A stretch of 64,000 nt of DNA, taken from contig JAMPYF010000005.1 in the NCBI GenBank assembly GCA_023700805.1, forward strand, positions 79,432 to 143,431, in the 5' to 3' direction. The notes under the pieces are model-generated. The model ran no database searches. It saw only the letters and a program-made list of their open reading frames with translations, and was not told where the DNA came from. Made by a program: the position numbers and the translations under genes. This document shows positions 51,155 through 60,178 of the stretch, one piece after another (positions within the stretch are counted from its first letter, which is position 1; each line of letters begins with the position of its first letter). The stretch comes from Sulfuritalea sp. (GTDB lineage Bacteria; Pseudomonadota; Gammaproteobacteria; Burkholderiales; Rhodocyclaceae).

Positions 51155-52740
51155 GTGCGTTTGTCTCCGAAATCCTCGGGAAAGTGCCGCAGCGCCGAGA
51201 TGACCGGAATCGGCGTCATGCTGCCCATGGCGCACAGCGAGCCCTGCGTCATGGTCTCGCACAGCTCCTGCAGCAGTTCGATCTGCCGAGTGTCACCGGC
51301 GCGGATGCGGTCGATGACTTCGACGCCGCGCGTCGAGCCGATGCGGCAGGGTGTGCATTTGCCGCAGGATTCGATGGCGCAGAATTTCATGGCATAGCGC
51401 GCCTGCTGCGCCAGGTCGACGCTGTCGTCGAAGGCGACGATGCCGCCGTGGCCCAGCCCGGCGCCGATCGTGGCGAAGGCCTCGTAGTCGAGCAGGGTGT
51501 CGAATTGCGCTGCAGGCAGGTAGGCGCCCAGCGGCCCGCCGACCTGCACCGCGCGCAGCGGCCGGCCCGAGCGCGAGCCGCCGCCGAAGTCGTAGAGCAG
51601 TTCGCGCAAACTGAGGCCGAAGGGCACTTCGACCAGGCCGCCGTACTTGATGTTGCCGGCCAGCTGGAAGGGCAGCGTGCCGCGCGAACGGCCGCAACCC
51701 AGATCGCGGTAGGCCGCCGCGCCCTGTGCCAGGATGTCGGGCACGCTGGCGAAGGTGATCACGTTGTTGATTACCGTCGGCCGGCCGAACAGCCCGGAGA
51801 TTGCCGGCAGCGGCGGCTTGGCGCGCACGATGCCGCGCCTGCCTTCGAGGCTTTCCAGCAGCGCGGTTTCCTCGCCGCAGACGTACGATCCGGCGCCCTT
51901 GCGCACTTCAAGCTTGAAATCGCCGAGAAAGTCGCCGGCGTCCTCCAGCGCGGCGTCGAGCGCCGCGACCGCATGCGGATATTCGGAGCGAACATAGATG
52001 TAGCCTTGCGAGGCGCCGACCGCGAGGCCGGCGATGGCCATGCCTTCGAGCAGGCAGTAGGGATCGCCCTCCATCAGCATGCGGTCGGAGAAGGTGCCGG
52101 AATCGCCTTCGTCGGCGTTGCAGACGATGTATTTCTGCGCCGCCGGCGCGGCCAGTACGGTGCGCCATTTGATGCCGGCCGGAAAGGCGGCGCCGCCACG
52201 GCCGCGCAGTCCGGACCCGGTCACGGCATCGACGATCGCGGCCGGCGCCATGGCCCGCGCGCGGCGCAGGCCCTCGCCGCCGCCGCGCGCGACGTAGTCG
52301 GCCAGCGAACGCGGATCGACCACGCCGATGCGTCGGCAGGCCAGGCGCTGCTGGCGCGCGAGCCAGGGAATTTCGTCCGTCGGGCCGAGGCACTTCGGAT
52401 GAGCGCCGCCCGTCATGAAACCCGCGGCGAAGAGTCCGGGCACGTCGGCCGCCGCAACCGGGCCATAGGCGATGCGGCCTTGCGCTGTGGCCACCTCGAC
52501 CAGCGGCTCCAGCCAGACCATGCCGCGTGTACCGTTGCGCACCAGGCGCAGGCTTATGCCCTGCCGCGCCGCCTCGGCGGCAATCGCGGCGACCACGGCA
52601 TCGGCGCCGAGGGCCAGCGCCGCGGCGTCGCCCGGCACGAAGATCGTGGTTCTCGCGATCGACTTTCCTGCCCCGCGCGCCAGCGGCAGGGTCGAGGCCG
52701 ATCCGCCCGCGGACTCCGTGGTCATGGTTTCCACCTTCAC
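51151..52740 (-). CDS. fdsB: NAD-dependent formate dehydrogenase, beta subunit (NuoF-like)
   Basis: This roughly 529-residue flavoprotein passes electrons to NAD+. An N-terminal thioredoxin-like ferredoxin domain (to about 110) is followed by the FMN/NAD domain (GLRGRGGAAFPAGIKW, NADEGDSGTFSDRMLMEGDPY) and a 4Fe-4S site (ESCGKCTPCRIGS). The best start is GTG 52740, which overlaps the fdsG stop (GTGA) and has GGAGG eight bases upstream; ATG 52725 is the alternative. It ends overlapping fdsA (4 bases). Confidence 0.93.
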   Translation of the reverse strand: MKVETMTTESAGGSASTLPLARGAGKSIARTTIFVPGDAAALALGADAVVAAIAAEAARQGISLRLVRNGTRGMVWLEPLVEVATAQGRIAYGPVAAADVPGLFAAGFMTGGAHPKCLGPTDEIPWLARQQRLACRRIGVVDPRSLADYVARGGGEGLRRARAMAPAAIVDAVTGSGLRGRGGAAFPAGIKWRTVLAAPAAQKYIVCNADEGDSGTFSDRMLMEGDPYCLLEGMAIAGLAVGASQGYIYVRSEYPHAVAALDAALEDAGDFLGDFKLEVRKGAGSYVCGEETALLESLEGRRGIVRAKPPLPAISGLFGRPTVINNVITFASVPDILAQGAAAYRDLGCGRSRGTLPFQLAGNIKYGGLVEVPFGLSLRELLYDFGGGSRSGRPLRAVQVGGPLGAYLPAAQFDTLLDYEAFATIGAGLGHGGIVAFDDSVDLAQQARYAMKFCAIESCGKCTPCRIGSTRGVEVIDRIRAGDTRQIELLQELCETMTQGSLCAMGSMTPIPVISALRHFPEDFGDKRT

Positions 52741-53180
52741 GCTGCGGCCTCCAGCGCTGCGATCAGTTCGTCGAATTTCTGCGGCGTGACCTGCGCATGC
52801 AGCGTCGTCTCGTCGATCTGCAGCGAGGGGCCGCAAGCGCAAAGCCCCAGGCAATACACGGGTTCGAGCGTGAACTCGCTGCCGGCAAGCCGCGTCCGCG
52901 CATGCTCGGCCAGCGCCTGAGCGCCCACCGCCTGGCAGGCCTCGGCGCAGCAGACGCGGACCACGTGGCGGCCCGGCGGGGTCAGACGGAAATGGGCGTA
53001 GTAGCTGATCACGCCATGGATCTCGGCGCGCGAAAGATTGAGTTCCCTGGCGATCTGCGGCACGGCTTCGGGCGGGATGAAACCCAGCGCATCCTGGATC
53101 TCGTGCAGGATCGGCAGCAGCGCGCCGGGCTGCAACCGGTGCGCCTCGATGATGGGTGCGACGGTGACGAGGCTTTCCAT
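52737..53180 (-). CDS. fdsG: NAD-dependent formate dehydrogenase, gamma subunit (NuoE-like)
   Basis: This 147-residue 2Fe-2S thioredoxin-like protein has LLPILHEIQDALGFIPPEAVPQIA and the four cluster cysteines in VCCAEACQ and CLGLCACGP. It passes electrons between FdsB and the rest of the complex. It is the first gene of the fds operon, 52 bases after the LysR gene on the same strand. Confidence 0.93.
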   Translation of the reverse strand: MESLVTVAPIIEAHRLQPGALLPILHEIQDALGFIPPEAVPQIARELNLSRAEIHGVISYYAHFRLTPPGRHVVRVCCAEACQAVGAQALAEHARTRLAGSEFTLEPVYCLGLCACGPSLQIDETTLHAQVTPQKFDELIAALEAAA

Positions 53181-53232
53181 GCGACTTTGTACTCCGCCCG
53201 CGGCGGAAGCGAAAGCGGGAAAAACCGAAGGC

Positions 53233-54135
53233 CTATGTGGGTTTTTCGAACGTCTCGGCCAGGGCCCGCGCCTCGGCGATCAGCGAGGCCACCATCGGCG
53301 GCTGCGGTTCGCGCGCCAGGGTAACCAGGCCGGTCGCCCAATCGACCGCCGGCTCGACCAGTTCGATCGCGACCACCCCGGGCGGCGTGCCGACCTGCTC
53401 CAGCACGCTGCGCGGCACGATCGAGGACCAGTGGCCGGAACCGACATGGGCCAGGATGCTGACGATGGAATTGGTCTCCAGCATCGGCGTGACGCCAGCG
53501 CCAACTCTTGCGAACACCGCGTCTATGGTCTTGCGGTTCTGCATGTCGGGCGTCAGCAGGCACAGCGGCACCGTCGCCGCCTCGGCCCAGCGCACCGCCT
53601 CGCGCCCGGCGAAGCGGCCGGCGGCGCCGGTCAGCAGCACGTGGCGCTCGCGCCAGATCGGCACGATGTCGAAACCGGGGACCTGGGCCGATTCGACATA
53701 GACGATGCCGGCGTCGAGTTCGAAGCGGCGCAGGCGGGCCAGGATTTCGTCGGTGGCCAGCGACAGCACCTCGGCCGTAACCCGCGCATGACGCCGCGCG
53801 AACGAGGCGGTCAGCGCGGCAACCACGGTCAGCGCGGTCGGGATCACGCCCAGCCGCAGACGGCCGGTGAGGCCGTCGCGCAAGGTCGCCAGTTCCTGCT
53901 TGAGGCTCTCGGCGCTGGCGGCCATGCGCTGGGCGTACTCGACCACGCTGCGCCCTTCCGGCGTCAGTCCGGCGAACTGCTGGCCGCGCTCGACCACGGC
54001 GACGCCGAGCTCGGTTTCGAGATCGCGGATCGCCGCCGAGAGCGTCGAGGGCGAGACATGGCAGGCCGCCGCCGCGCGGCCGAAATGCTTCTCGCGCGCC
54101 AGGGCGATCAGGTAGAGGTATTTGCGGGAAATCAT
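53233..54135 (-). CDS. LysR-type transcriptional regulator of formate dehydrogenase
   Basis: This 300-residue regulator has a helix-turn-helix (YLIALAREKHFGRAAAACHVSPSTLSAAIRDLE) and a C-terminal ligand-binding domain (GRLRLGVIPTALTV). It is upstream of and co-directional with fdsGBA, in the place of FdsR, so formate-linked control is probable. ATG 54135 is chosen, since the longer frame starts at TTG. A perfect copy of the dispersed 17-mer lies in the gene (53494-53510) and encodes RVGAG, the same peptide as in FdsA. Confidence 0.88.
   Translation of the reverse strand: MISRKYLYLIALAREKHFGRAAAACHVSPSTLSAAIRDLETELGVAVVERGQQFAGLTPEGRSVVEYAQRMAASAESLKQELATLRDGLTGRLRLGVIPTALTVVAALTASFARRHARVTAEVLSLATDEILARLRRFELDAGIVYVESAQVPGFDIVPIWRERHVLLTGAAGRFAGREAVRWAEAATVPLCLLTPDMQNRKTIDAVFARVGAGVTPMLETNSIVSILAHVGSGHWSSIVPRSVLEQVGTPPGVVAIELVEPAVDWATGLVTLAREPQPPMVASLIAEARALAETFEKPT
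53494..53510 (+). repeat. Dispersed 17-mer inside the LysR gene
   Basis: A perfect GCCAGCGCCAACTCTTG within coding DNA, in the same orientation relative to the coding strand as in fdsA. Confidence 0.75.
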
Positions 54136-54253
54136 CGGGCCGCGCCAGTCCTTGAGCAAGCGCCAATCTTCGCATCTTTCGCCCGGCTCCTGCCAGAAGC
54201 CCGCTGCAAAGCCGGTTTCCGGCTACACTTTGGCAAAAACCGGGAGGTGCGGG

Positions 54254-55852
54254 ATGAGCGAAGTCATCGTCATCGGCGGCGGGATTGCGGGGATCTGCGC
54301 CGCGCTGGAACTGCTCGACGCCGGACGCCGCGTGCTGCTGCTGGAGCGCGACACGGCCGACAACTTCGGCGGCCTGGCGAAGGAAAGCTTCGGCGGCATC
54401 TTCCTGATCGGCACCCCGGAACAGCGCCGCGCCGGGATCCGCGACAGCCCGGAACTGGCGCTGGCCGACTGGCACGCCTTCGGCGAACTCGACTCAAACG
54501 ACCGCTGGCCCTGCGCCTGGGCCGAGGCCTACGTGCAGCGCTGCCACGACGAGGTCGGGGTCTGGCTGCGCGAGTGCGGCGTCGGCTTCCTGCCGGCACC
54601 GCACTGGGTCGAGCGCGGCCTCTACACGCCGGGCAATTCCGTGCCGCGCTTCCATATCGTCTGGGGCACGGGACGCGAACTGGCACTGCGCCTGATCGAC
54701 CGGCTGCAGCAGCATCCGCGCCGCACAAATCTGGAGATCCGTTTCGGCCAGCGCGTCGAAGCACTGCTGAGTGCCAACGGCGCGGTGACCGGTTGCCGCG
54801 GCGTCGGCGAGGAAGATGGCAAACCCTTCGAACTGACCGCGGGCAGCGTGATCGTCGCCGCCGGCGGCTTCAACGGCAATATCGAACGCGTGCGCCAGCA
54901 CTGGCACCGCGACTGGGGCGCGCCGCCGCCGGTGATCCTCAATGGCTCGCACCGCTATGCCGACGGCCGGCTGCACGACGCGGTCGGCACGGTCGGCGGC
55001 CAGCTCACGCATCTGGACGCGATGTGGAATTACGCCGCCGGCGTGCATCACCCGCGGCCGCGGAAACCCTGCCACGGCCTCTCGCTAGTGCCGCCGCGCT
55101 CGGCCTTGTGGCTCGACTGGAGTGGCCGGCGCATCGGCCCGATGCCGCTGGTGACGGGATTCGACACGCGCGACCTGGTGGCCCAGGTGTGCAAGCAGGA
55201 GCGGCAGTATTCCTGGCAACTGATGAACCGGCGCATCGCGCTGAAGGAACTCGCGGTATCGGGCGCCGAGTACAACCCCTCGATCCGGGACAAGAAGAAG
55301 TTCGCCTTCCTGCGCGACCTGCTGTTCGGCAATCGATGGCTTTACGACGAGATGACCGGAAACTGCGAGGACTTCGTGGTCGGCCGCGATCTGCCGGAAC
55401 TGGTGGCGAAGATGAACGCGCTGCAAGGCGACGACGGGGTGAGCCTCGCCGCCGTGGATGCGGCCACTGCGGCCTACGACGCGCAGATAGCCCGCGGCCA
55501 GGGCCTGCACAACGACGAGCAGCTGCGCCGCATCGCCTACCTGCGGCGCTGGAAGGGCGACCGCATCCGCACCTGCAAGTTCCAGAAGATCCTCGATCCG
55601 CAGGCCGGACCGCTGATCGCCGTGCGCGAATTCATCATCAGCCGCAAGAGCCTGGGCGGCATCCAGACCGACCTGCACAGCCGCGTGCTGGACCACGCCG
55701 GCCGGCCCATACCCGGGCTGTATGCGGCCGGCGAAGCCGCCGGCTTCGGCGGCGGCGGCATGCACGGCCTGCGCGCGCTGGAAGGCAGCTTCCTCGGCGG
55801 CTGCATCCTCAGCGGCCGCATCGCCGGCCAGGCCGCGGCATCCGTCACCTGA
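54254..55852 (+). CDS. FAD-binding dehydrogenase (KstD/fumarate-reductase flavoprotein fold)
   Basis: This 532-residue flavoprotein starts with the dinucleotide motif VIVIGGGIAGICAALELLDAGRRVLLLERD and has GSVIVAAGGFNGN and the C-terminal GLYAAGEAAGFGGGGMHGLRALEGSFLGGCILSGRIAG. This architecture is shared by fumarate-reductase-like and 3-ketosteroid Delta1-dehydrogenase-like enzymes, but the substrate is not clear. GGGAGG precedes ATG 54254. A ThDP-dependent enzyme gene follows after 23 bases, so the two likely act in one pathway. Confidence 0.82.
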   Translation: MSEVIVIGGGIAGICAALELLDAGRRVLLLERDTADNFGGLAKESFGGIFLIGTPEQRRAGIRDSPELALADWHAFGELDSNDRWPCAWAEAYVQRCHDEVGVWLRECGVGFLPAPHWVERGLYTPGNSVPRFHIVWGTGRELALRLIDRLQQHPRRTNLEIRFGQRVEALLSANGAVTGCRGVGEEDGKPFELTAGSVIVAAGGFNGNIERVRQHWHRDWGAPPPVILNGSHRYADGRLHDAVGTVGGQLTHLDAMWNYAAGVHHPRPRKPCHGLSLVPPRSALWLDWSGRRIGPMPLVTGFDTRDLVAQVCKQERQYSWQLMNRRIALKELAVSGAEYNPSIRDKKKFAFLRDLLFGNRWLYDEMTGNCEDFVVGRDLPELVAKMNALQGDDGVSLAAVDAATAAYDAQIARGQGLHNDEQLRRIAYLRRWKGDRIRTCKFQKILDPQAGPLIAVREFIISRKSLGGIQTDLHSRVLDHAGRPIPGLYAAGEAAGFGGGGMHGLRALEGSFLGGCILSGRIAGQAAASVT

Positions 55853-55875
55853 ACCAATACCTGGGAAACACTTCC

Positions 55876-57609
55876 ATGAAAAAGACCGGCGCCTGGATCG
55901 CGGTGAGAGCCCTCGAAGCCCTCGGCATCAAATACACCTTCGGCATACCCGGGGTGCACAACACCGAGCTTTACGACGAGCTCAACAGTTCGCACCAGAT
56001 CACGCCGGTGCTGGTGACCCACGAAGGCGGCGCTGCCTTCATGGCCGATGGCATGAGCCGCACCTCGGCGCTGACCGGCACGCTGGTCATCGTCCCCGCC
56101 GCCGGCGCCACCCATGCCGCCAGCGGCATCGGCGAGGCCTTCCTCGACGGCGTGCCGATGCTGGTGATCTGCGGCGGCATACGCACCGACCTCGACAAGT
56201 CCTACCAGTTGCACGAGCTCGATCAGCATGCCTTCCTCAAGCCCCTGACCAAGGCCACCTTCCTCGTCACGACGCACGCCGAGATCGTGCCGACCCTGTT
56301 CCAGGCCTGGGAAATCGCCCATTCCGGCGAGCCGGGCCCGGTCTTCGTCGAAATCCCGGTGAACCTGCAGATGTTCCCCGGCGAGGTGGGCGAGATGCCC
56401 AGCCGGCCGGTGATCGCCGCACGGCAGCGGACAACGGCCAGCGACATCCGGCGCGCGGCGGAAATGCTGCTCGCCGCCGCGCATCCGGCCCTGTTCATCG
56501 GCTGGGGCGCGCGCGATGCCTGCGCGCAGACCCGTGCCATCGCCGAATTCCTCCAGGCGCCGGTGGCGACCACGCTGCAGGGCCTCTCGGTGTTCTCCGC
56601 CGCCCATCCGCTGCACACCGGTTTCGGCTTCGGCGCGGCGGCGGTGCCTGCGGCGCGCAATGCCTTTGCCGACTGCGACTGCATGCTCGCGGTGGGCACC
56701 CGCTTCGCCGAAATCGCCACCGGCAGTTTCGGCGTCACGGTGCCGCAGAACCTGATCCACGCCGATATCAATCCGGCGGTATTCAGTGCCAACTACCCGG
56801 CAACCGTGGCCCTCGAAGGCGATGCGGCCGCGGTGCTCGACCTGCTGCTGGAAGAACTGCGGCAACTCGGCGCCGCGCGCCCGGCGAATCTCGAACTGCA
56901 GCAGCGCATCGCCCGCGACAAGCAGGCCTACAACGAGGAATGGCTGCGCCACGACAGCGGCGCCAAGGTCAACCCGGCGCTGTTCTTCAATGCGCTGCGC
57001 GCGGCGGTGCCCGATGATGCGATCGTCGTGGTCGATGACGGCAACCACACCTATCTGACCGCCGAACTGTTCCCGGTGCGGCAGAGCAAGGCGCTGATCG
57101 TGCCGACCGATTTCAACAGCATGGGCTACGCGGTGCCGGCCGCCATCGGCGCCAAGCTGGCGAATCCGCAGCGCGAAGTGTTCGCCATCGTCGGCGACGG
57201 CGCCTTCACCATGACCTGCATGGAAATCGTTTCGGCGACGCGGCTCGGCCTCGGTCTGGTGTACTACGTGTTCCACGACGGCGAGCTGTCGCAGATCGCC
57301 CAGGCGCAGGAGATTCCCTTCAATCGCAAGCCCTGCACGGCGCTCGGCGCGATCGACTTCAGCGGCGTGGCGATCGCCACCGGCGCCGAATACATCCGCG
57401 TCGCCGCCAACTCGGATGTGGCCGCGGCCATCGCCAGCGCCCGCGAATTCGCCGCTGCCGGGCGGCCGGTGATCGTCGACCTGATCATGGACTACTCGAA
57501 GCGCACGGCCTTCACCCAGGGCGCCGTGAAGACCAACTTCAAGCGCCTGCCGCTGGCCCAGCGCCTGCGCATGGTGGCCCGCGCGGTGAAGCGCAAGATC
57601 ACCGGCTGA
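55876..57609 (+). CDS. Thiamine diphosphate-dependent enzyme (acetolactate synthase-like)
   Basis: This 577-residue ThDP enzyme has the N-terminal Pyr domain with the activating Glu (VTHEGGAAFMADGMSR), a central domain, and the C-terminal PP domain with IVGDGAFTMTCMEIVSATRLGLGLVYYVFHDGELSQIA. The usual NN after GDG is HDG here, as in some acetolactate-synthase-like relatives. The reaction is a decarboxylation or carboligation of a 2-keto acid. It pairs with the FAD dehydrogenase upstream. A very long frame running in from 53038 is a shadow. Confidence 0.85.
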   Translation: MKKTGAWIAVRALEALGIKYTFGIPGVHNTELYDELNSSHQITPVLVTHEGGAAFMADGMSRTSALTGTLVIVPAAGATHAASGIGEAFLDGVPMLVICGGIRTDLDKSYQLHELDQHAFLKPLTKATFLVTTHAEIVPTLFQAWEIAHSGEPGPVFVEIPVNLQMFPGEVGEMPSRPVIAARQRTTASDIRRAAEMLLAAAHPALFIGWGARDACAQTRAIAEFLQAPVATTLQGLSVFSAAHPLHTGFGFGAAAVPAARNAFADCDCMLAVGTRFAEIATGSFGVTVPQNLIHADINPAVFSANYPATVALEGDAAAVLDLLLEELRQLGAARPANLELQQRIARDKQAYNEEWLRHDSGAKVNPALFFNALRAAVPDDAIVVVDDGNHTYLTAELFPVRQSKALIVPTDFNSMGYAVPAAIGAKLANPQREVFAIVGDGAFTMTCMEIVSATRLGLGLVYYVFHDGELSQIAQAQEIPFNRKPCTALGAIDFSGVAIATGAEYIRVAANSDVAAAIASAREFAAAGRPVIVDLIMDYSKRTAFTQGAVKTNFKRLPLAQRLRMVARAVKRKITG

Positions 57610-57619
57610 CGCCGGCAAT

Positions 57620-58483
57620 TCAATCCGTAACGGCGGCGGTGTCGGTGCGGCGCGACAGCGCCGTGGCCAGCACGCCGCTGGCGACGATCAGGACCACGCC
57701 CAGCCAGCCGGACCAGGGCAGGGTTTCGTCCCACAGCAGCATGCCGAAGGCGCCGGAAAACACCACCGTGCTGTAGGCCAGGCTGGCCGAGACCAGCGTC
57801 TTGCCGCGCTTGTAGGCGGCGGTCATGCAAAGCTGCGCCAGTACGCCGAAGCCGCCGACCCCGAGCAGCAGCAGCCAGCCGCGCAGGTCGATGGCATGGA
57901 AGGGATTGGCCAGCAGCAGCCAGGGCAGGCCGCCCAGCGCCGACAGGGCCGAAAAATAGAACACCGTGCGCCATTCCGGCTCGCCCAGTTCGCCCAGGCG
58001 CCGCACGTTGAGATAGGCGATGCTGGAAATGATTCCGGAACCGAGGCCGAAGGCCGCGCCCAGCCACTGGTCGCGGGCCAGCGTCGGCTGCAGCAGGAAG
58101 ACGACGCCGACGAAACCCGCCGCCAGCACGGCGTAGAAGCCGCGCCGCACCGGCTCCTTGAGCCACAGCACCAGCAGCAGCGCGAGGAACAGCGGCGAGG
58201 TGTAATTCAGCGTCACCGCCGCGGCCAGCGGAATCAGGCTGATCGCATAGAAGTACATCACCAGCGAGACGAAGCCCGCGAGGCCGCGCACGACGTGGGT
58301 ACGCGCATGCGGCGTGGCCAGCGGCAGCCTGCGCACCAGGATGAAGGAACCGATCAGCAGCGTGGCGATGAAGCCGCGCCAGAACACCAGCTCCGCGGCC
58401 GCGAACTGCGCCGCGCCGAGCTTGACACATACCCCCATGCAGGCGAACAGCAGGCTTGCGGCGACCATCCAGAGTGACTGCAT
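57620..58483 (-). CDS. EamA/DMT-family transporter
   Basis: This 287-residue membrane protein has ten hydrophobic segments in two repeated halves (SLWMVAASLLFACMGVCVKLGAA; GFGVLAQLCMTAAYKRGKTLVSASLAYSTVVFSG), the 10-TMS EamA design of metabolite exporters. Its ATG lies 50 bases after the Rieske oxygenase stop in the same direction, so they may form one transcript, perhaps exporting a related metabolite. A longer frame up to 59458 is a shadow. Confidence 0.88.
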   Translation of the reverse strand: MQSLWMVAASLLFACMGVCVKLGAAQFAAAELVFWRGFIATLLIGSFILVRRLPLATPHARTHVVRGLAGFVSLVMYFYAISLIPLAAAVTLNYTSPLFLALLLVLWLKEPVRRGFYAVLAAGFVGVVFLLQPTLARDQWLGAAFGLGSGIISSIAYLNVRRLGELGEPEWRTVFYFSALSALGGLPWLLLANPFHAIDLRGWLLLLGVGGFGVLAQLCMTAAYKRGKTLVSASLAYSTVVFSGAFGMLLWDETLPWSGWLGVVLIVASGVLATALSRRTDTAAVTD

Positions 58484-58533
58484 AAATGAAACGGGCGCCG
58501 GAGCAGTTCCGGCGCCCGCTGGAGTCTCCCCGA

Positions 58534-59634
58534 TCAGATGTGTTCGGCCATCACGCGCCGATAGAACTCGTGGAAGTGCTGCATGCCGTCTTCCATCGGC
58601 GACTGGTAGGGACCGACCTCGTTGCGCCCCTGCTTCTGCAGGGCGCGGCGGCCGCGGTCCATGCGCTCGCCGATGTCGTCGTCCTCGATCGCCGTCTCCA
58701 TGTAGGCGGCCTGCTCGGCCTTGATGAACTCGGGCTCGAACAGCGCGATGTCCTCGGGATAGTAGAACTCGACCACGTTGAGCGTCTTGTCCACATCCTG
58801 CGGAATCAGGGTCGACACCACCAGCACGTGGGGATACCACTCGACCATGATGTTCGGATAATAAGTGAGCCAGATCGCGCCATGCGGCGGCAATTCGCCG
58901 TTGTAGTACGCGAGCACCGCCTTGTGCCAGCGCTGGTAGGTGGCCGAACCCGGCTTCGCCAGCGAGGTGACGCCGACGCGCTGCACCGAATACCAGTCGC
59001 CGAACTGCCAGGTCAGGTCGTCGCAGGTGACGAAGCCGCCGAGTCCGGGGTGATAGGGCACCACGTGATAGTCCTCGAGATAGACCTCGATGAAGGTCTT
59101 CCAGTTGTAATTGCACTGGTGCAGTTCGACGTGATCGAGCTTGTAGCCGTCGAACTTGAGCTCGCTGCCTACTTTCATGCCGGCCAGGTCGGCGTTGGCC
59201 GAGCGCGGCCCCTTGAACAGCAGTCCCTGCCAGTTTTCCAGCTTCTGCTTGGCCAGGTTGAGGCAGGGATTGGCCGGGAAATGCGGCGCACCGATCAGTT
59301 CGCCGCCGCTGTCGTAGGTCCAGCGATGGATCGGGCAGACGATGTTCTTCGCATTGCCGGCACCTTGCAACATGATGGCCTGGCGATGGCGGCAGACATT
59401 CGACATTTCGTAGCAGGCGTCGGGCTGGCGCACCAGCAGGCGCGCGTGATCGTTCCATTCCTGCGAACGGTAGTCATGCAACTCTGGAATCATCAGTTCA
59501 TGGCCGACATAGCCCGGACCGGCGTCGAAGATCAGCTTTTTCTCCAGCTCGAAAAGCTTTTCATCGAAATACCACGCAACCGGAAACTGCGATGCTCCCG
59601 GCGAGAGGAGCTTTCGCGAGCCAACTTCGGACAT
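58534..59634 (-). CDS. Rieske non-heme iron oxygenase, alpha subunit
   Basis: This 366-residue protein has a Rieske 2Fe-2S site (C81-R-H83 ... C100-P-I-H103) and the mononuclear iron His residues in EDYHVVPYHPG (His190, His195). It is an aromatic/alkylamine ring-hydroxylating dioxygenase-type alpha subunit, close in form to single-chain enzymes of the GbcA/CntA kind. It needs O2 and a reductase, and no reductase gene is adjacent. The ATG 59634 has GGAGG about 12 bases upstream; a frame to 59688 is less likely. The substrate is unknown. Confidence 0.86.
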   Translation of the reverse strand: MSEVGSRKLLSPGASQFPVAWYFDEKLFELEKKLIFDAGPGYVGHELMIPELHDYRSQEWNDHARLLVRQPDACYEMSNVCRHRQAIMLQGAGNAKNIVCPIHRWTYDSGGELIGAPHFPANPCLNLAKQKLENWQGLLFKGPRSANADLAGMKVGSELKFDGYKLDHVELHQCNYNWKTFIEVYLEDYHVVPYHPGLGGFVTCDDLTWQFGDWYSVQRVGVTSLAKPGSATYQRWHKAVLAYYNGELPPHGAIWLTYYPNIMVEWYPHVLVVSTLIPQDVDKTLNVVEFYYPEDIALFEPEFIKAEQAAYMETAIEDDDIGERMDRGRRALQKQGRNEVGPYQSPMEDGMQHFHEFYRRVMAEHI

Positions 59635-59795
59635 GATTCCCAACCTCCAAGAGGGATTACCCGGAAACCGGAAACGGACGGAAAACAAAGTTTCAGATCT
59701 GGCCGATGCCCACGTAGGCGGGCGTTACGCCGAAACTGAACGACCGTCAGGAAAGACAATCTGCGCTGAAAACCAGCCGCACAATTGTAGCCAAT

Positions 59796-59825
59796 TTGAC
59801 CAGAGGGCGCACCTTAGGCTATTTT
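59796..59825 (+). promoter_or_regulatory. Candidate promoter of xseB-ispA-dxs
   Basis: TTGACC (59796-59801), 18 bases, TATTTT (59820-59825), about 50 bases before the xseB start. Confidence 0.5.
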
Positions 59826-59874
59826 TACGGTTTTCCCTTGCCGCTGGTCACCGCTTTCGGCCAAGGCTTCACTC

Positions 59875-60171
59875 ATGGCCACACTCCCGAACACTGCTCC
59901 AGACACCGATTCAGCAAGCGCAAGCCCGTCGTTTGAAAGCGCCCTCAGCGAACTGGAGGGCATCGTCGCCGCGATGGAAGCCGGTCAAATGCCCTTGCAG
60001 GATGCGCTGGACGCCTACAAGCGCGGCGCGGCGCTGTTGCGCCAGTGTCAGGCCACCCTGGCCGCGGCGGAACAGCAGATCCGCATCCTTGACGCCGATG
60101 GCTTGCGCGACTTCGATGCCGCGCAGCTAGCCCCGGGAGATGCCGGCACCGACGGCAAACAGGAAGGCTGA
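59875..60171 (+). CDS. xseB: Exodeoxyribonuclease VII small subunit
   Basis: This 98-residue protein has the XseB motif FESALSELEGIVAAMEAGQMPLQDALDAYKRGAALLRQCQATLAAAEQQI. It binds the large subunit XseA, which is encoded elsewhere, to form a single-strand exonuclease. It is the usual first gene of the xseB-ispA-dxs operon, and ispA follows after seven bases. N- and C-terminal tails are longer than in E. coli. Confidence 0.93.
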   Translation: MATLPNTAPDTDSASASPSFESALSELEGIVAAMEAGQMPLQDALDAYKRGAALLRQCQATLAAAEQQIRILDADGLRDFDAAQLAPGDAGTDGKQEG

Positions 60172-60178
60172 AACGCTC

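Noticed and set aside
53038..57609. A 1523-codon frame running into the ThDP enzyme
   Set aside because: Only the part from 55876 resembles a protein family. The front half is antisense to fdsG/LysR and out of frame with the FAD dehydrogenase gene.
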